From the NCBI GenBank assembly GCA_023434265.1, contig JAEYTA010000158.1, forward strand, positions 1-15,385: a stretch of DNA of 15,385 nt, written 5' to 3'. Shown in pieces: positions 14,135-15,385 of the stretch; position 1 is the stretch's first letter, and every line of letters begins with the position of its first letter. Under the pieces are notes generated by a model that searched no databases, had not been told where the DNA came from, and worked only from the letters and a program-made list of their open reading frames with translations. The stretch comes from Pseudomonadota bacterium (GTDB lineage: Bacteria; Pseudomonadota; Alphaproteobacteria; Caulobacterales; Caulobacteraceae). Position numbers and translations under genes: made by a program.

Positions 14135-14431
14135 ATGCAAGAACCGCCTGCCCAAGTTCCGTCAGCGTCGAGTACCCCCATGAGCCAGATCGAAGCCGTC
14201 GACGTCGAGATCTCGGTCGTGCTGGGGCGCTCCGTGCTGCCGATGAGTCAGCTCCTCCGCATGGGCCGTGGGGCGGTGATCCCGCTCGACGCCTCGGAGC
14301 ACGACGAGGTGTGGATCCTGGCCAACAATCACCCCGTCGCCCGCGGCGAGATCGAGATCCGCGAGGACCGCATCGCCATCACCGTGACCCGCCCGGCCGA
14401 CGTCTACGACTTCATGGCTGGGGCGGCCTGA
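14135..14431 (+). CDS. FliN-like motor switch (SpoA domain) protein
   Basis: This 98-residue protein is mostly one SpoA domain, the fold of the FliN/FliM C-terminal region in the flagellar C-ring: DVEISVVLGRSVLPMSQLLR, then MGRGAVIPLDASEHDEVWIL, ANNHPVARGEIEIREDRIAI and TVTRPADV. About 25 residues rich in Pro and Ser precede it. FliN forms the base of the switch complex and binds CheY-type regulators. The start is taken as ATG 14135 (GGGAG just upstream); GTG 14117 and ATG 14180 are possible. It stands alone beside lipB, away from fliM or fliG, so it may be the only FliN or a second SpoA protein. I therefore give no symbol. Confidence 0.85.
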   Translation: MQEPPAQVPSASSTPMSQIEAVDVEISVVLGRSVLPMSQLLRMGRGAVIPLDASEHDEVWILANNHPVARGEIEIREDRIAITVTRPADVYDFMAGAA

Positions 14432-14438
14432 GCCCCCA

Positions 14439-14461
14439 CGGCGCCCGCCGCCGCGGTGCCG
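14439..14461 (+). terminator. Possible weak terminator after the FliN-like gene
   Basis: CGGCGCC (14439-14445) can pair with GGTGCCG (14455-14461), one pair being G-T, around a nine-base GC loop. It lies just after the FliN-like stop and before the AT-rich palindrome. There is no T-run, so only weak termination is expected. Confidence 0.3.
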
Positions 14462-14466
14462 GCGTG

Positions 14467-14491
14467 AATTCCTACTTGATCAATAGGAATT
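14467..14491. promoter_or_regulatory. AT-rich palindromic operator candidate
   Basis: AATTCCTA (14467-14474) and TAGGAATT (14484-14491) are perfect inverted arms. Between them is a single C and the palindrome TTGATCAA (14476-14483). This is about 28% GC in a region near 70%. It lies 61 bases before the ATG of the FAD/NAD(P)-binding gene, where an operator would sit. Its form resembles long dyads bound by Rrf2-family regulators (IscR/CymR-like), but the regulator is unknown. Confidence 0.6.
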
Positions 14492-14552
14492 AATCGGCTC
14501 GTCTGGCCGCCCCGGCCGGCCGGATTTCCTTCGGCGTTGCGCGAGCACACCT

Positions 14553-15385
14553 ATGACTGATCAGCGCGTCCTCGTGATCGGGGCCGGTTTCAGCGGCCTG
14601 CTGACCGCGGTGCACCTGCTGGACGCGCCGGAGACCGAGGTGATCCTGGTCGAGCGCGCCGAAGCCTTCGGTCGCGGCGCCGCCTATTCCACCGGCAACC
14701 CCGACCACCTGCTCAACGTGCGGCTGGGCAATATGAGCGCCTTCCCGGACCGGCCCGACCATCTTGCACGCTGGCTGGCCGCGACCGGCCGCGCGCCGGG
14801 TCGCGACGGCTTCATCGCCCGCGGCGTCTACGGCGACTATCTGCAGAACCTGCTCGCCGAGGCCGCCGGCGCCGGCGGGGCGCGACTGCGGCTGGTGCGG
14901 GGCGAGGCCGTCGACGTGCGGCCGGAGGGCGACGGCTGGGTGGTCGACCTGCAGGAAGGCGGACAGGCCCGCGCCGACGCGGTGGTGCTGGCCCCCGGCA
15001 ACCTCGAACCGCTCACCCCGCCGGGACTGGACGCCCGGCTGCTGACCGGCCGCCGCTATGTCGCCGACCCCTGGCGCGGCGCGGCCGATCTGCCGCCGGA
15101 GGCCCGGCGCGTCCTGCTGATCGGCTCAGGCCTGACCATGGTCGACGTCGCCCTCGCCCTGCGCGCCCCCGGGCGTCGGCTGACGGCCCTGTCGCGCCGC
15201 GGCCTGCTGCCCCGCGCGCATGCGCCGGGCGGACCGGCGACCGCACCGTCTCCGTCCTCCGGCGAGTGGGCCGGCGCCCCCGCCCAGGTGCTGCGCCGCC
15301 TGCGCCGCCGCGCCCGCGAGGGCGACTGGCGCGCCGCCATGGACGAGGTCCGTCACGCCGCCCGCGACATCTGGCGCGGCTGGAC
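14553..15385 (+). CDS. FAD/NAD(P)-binding protein (N-terminal part)
   Basis: The frame is open from ATG 14553 to the right edge (277 codons), so the C-terminus is missing. The start MTDQRVLVIGAGFSGLLTAV holds a dinucleotide-binding GxGxxG motif (Gly10, Gly12, Gly15) followed by an acidic-ended strand (ILVERAEAF). A second nucleotide motif, VLLIGSGLTMVDVALAL, lies near residue 190, and FGRGAAYSTGNPDHLLNVR is typical of the FAD-NAD(P)-binding family related to COG4529. Full-length members are usually about 450-500 residues. The substrate is unknown. There is no good ribosome binding site before the ATG. The palindromic operator candidate upstream suggests tight regulation, perhaps by sulfur or iron status, but that is a guess. 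Confidence 0.83.
   Translation, partial: MTDQRVLVIGAGFSGLLTAVHLLDAPETEVILVERAEAFGRGAAYSTGNPDHLLNVRLGNMSAFPDRPDHLARWLAATGRAPGRDGFIARGVYGDYLQNLLAEAAGAGGARLRLVRGEAVDVRPEGDGWVVDLQEGGQARADAVVLAPGNLEPLTPPGLDARLLTGRRYVADPWRGAADLPPEARRVLLIGSGLTMVDVALALRAPGRRLTALSRRGLLPRAHAPGGPATAPSPSSGEWAGAPAQVLRRLRRRAREGDWRAAMDEVRHAARDIWRGW

Overview
The window is ordinary chromosomal DNA of a high-GC alphaproteobacterium, most likely from the Caulobacterales (Caulobacter/Brevundimonas/Phenylobacterium type). The main reason is the flagellin block: flbT, flaF and a Caulobacter-type 276-residue flagellin, with a divergent TPR-glycosyltransferase protein of the FlbA/FlmG kind beside flbT. The placement also rests on an apparent sigma-54 promoter with an upstream FlbD-like site before the flagellin, and on a CtrA-like half-site and a GANTC (CcrM) site in the divergent flagellar promoter region. 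No integrase, transposase, CRISPR array or phage structural gene is visible.

Layout, left to right. 1-700: two tandem exbD/tolR-type genes on the minus strand (the left one cut by the window edge), with a strong intrinsic terminator between them. 859-3020: divergent folE (minus) and cysS (plus). 3021-3369: a 349-base convergent gap with hairpins but no gene. 3370-4079: two small minus-strand genes, one for an 'EETFPASDP' protein and one for a very acidic protein, behind the TPR-glycosyltransferase gene (4114-5907, minus). 6041-7820: flbT-flaF-flagellin on the plus strand. 7877-10306: minus-strand ivd, a small membrane protein, a DUF3008 protein and an ExoD-family protein. 10344-13147: a membrane-anchored GH24 lysozyme and mgtE, both minus. 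13238-13322: tRNA-Leu(GAG), followed by a REP-like palindrome. 13383-14431: lipB and a lone FliN-like gene, head to head. 14553-end: the start of an FAD/NAD(P)-binding protein behind an AT-rich palindrome.

The coherent module is flagellin production. By analogy with Caulobacter, FlbT and FlaF control flagellin mRNA translation and secretion, the TPR-glycosyltransferase protein probably binds or modifies flagellin, and the flagellin gene has its own promoter and a folded 5' leader. The rest is housekeeping: tetrahydrofolate or pterin synthesis (folE), cysteinyl-tRNA (cysS), leucine breakdown (ivd), Mg2+ transport (mgtE) and lipoylation (lipB).

I found no clear new multi-gene system. The most unusual items are the GH24 lysozyme joined to a long Pro/Ala/Glu-rich linker and two C-terminal membrane helices without a signal peptide, the altered nucleotide-site motif of the TPR-glycosyltransferase protein, the isolated FliN-like gene, the palindromic operator at 14467-14491, and the unexplained gap at 3021-3369.
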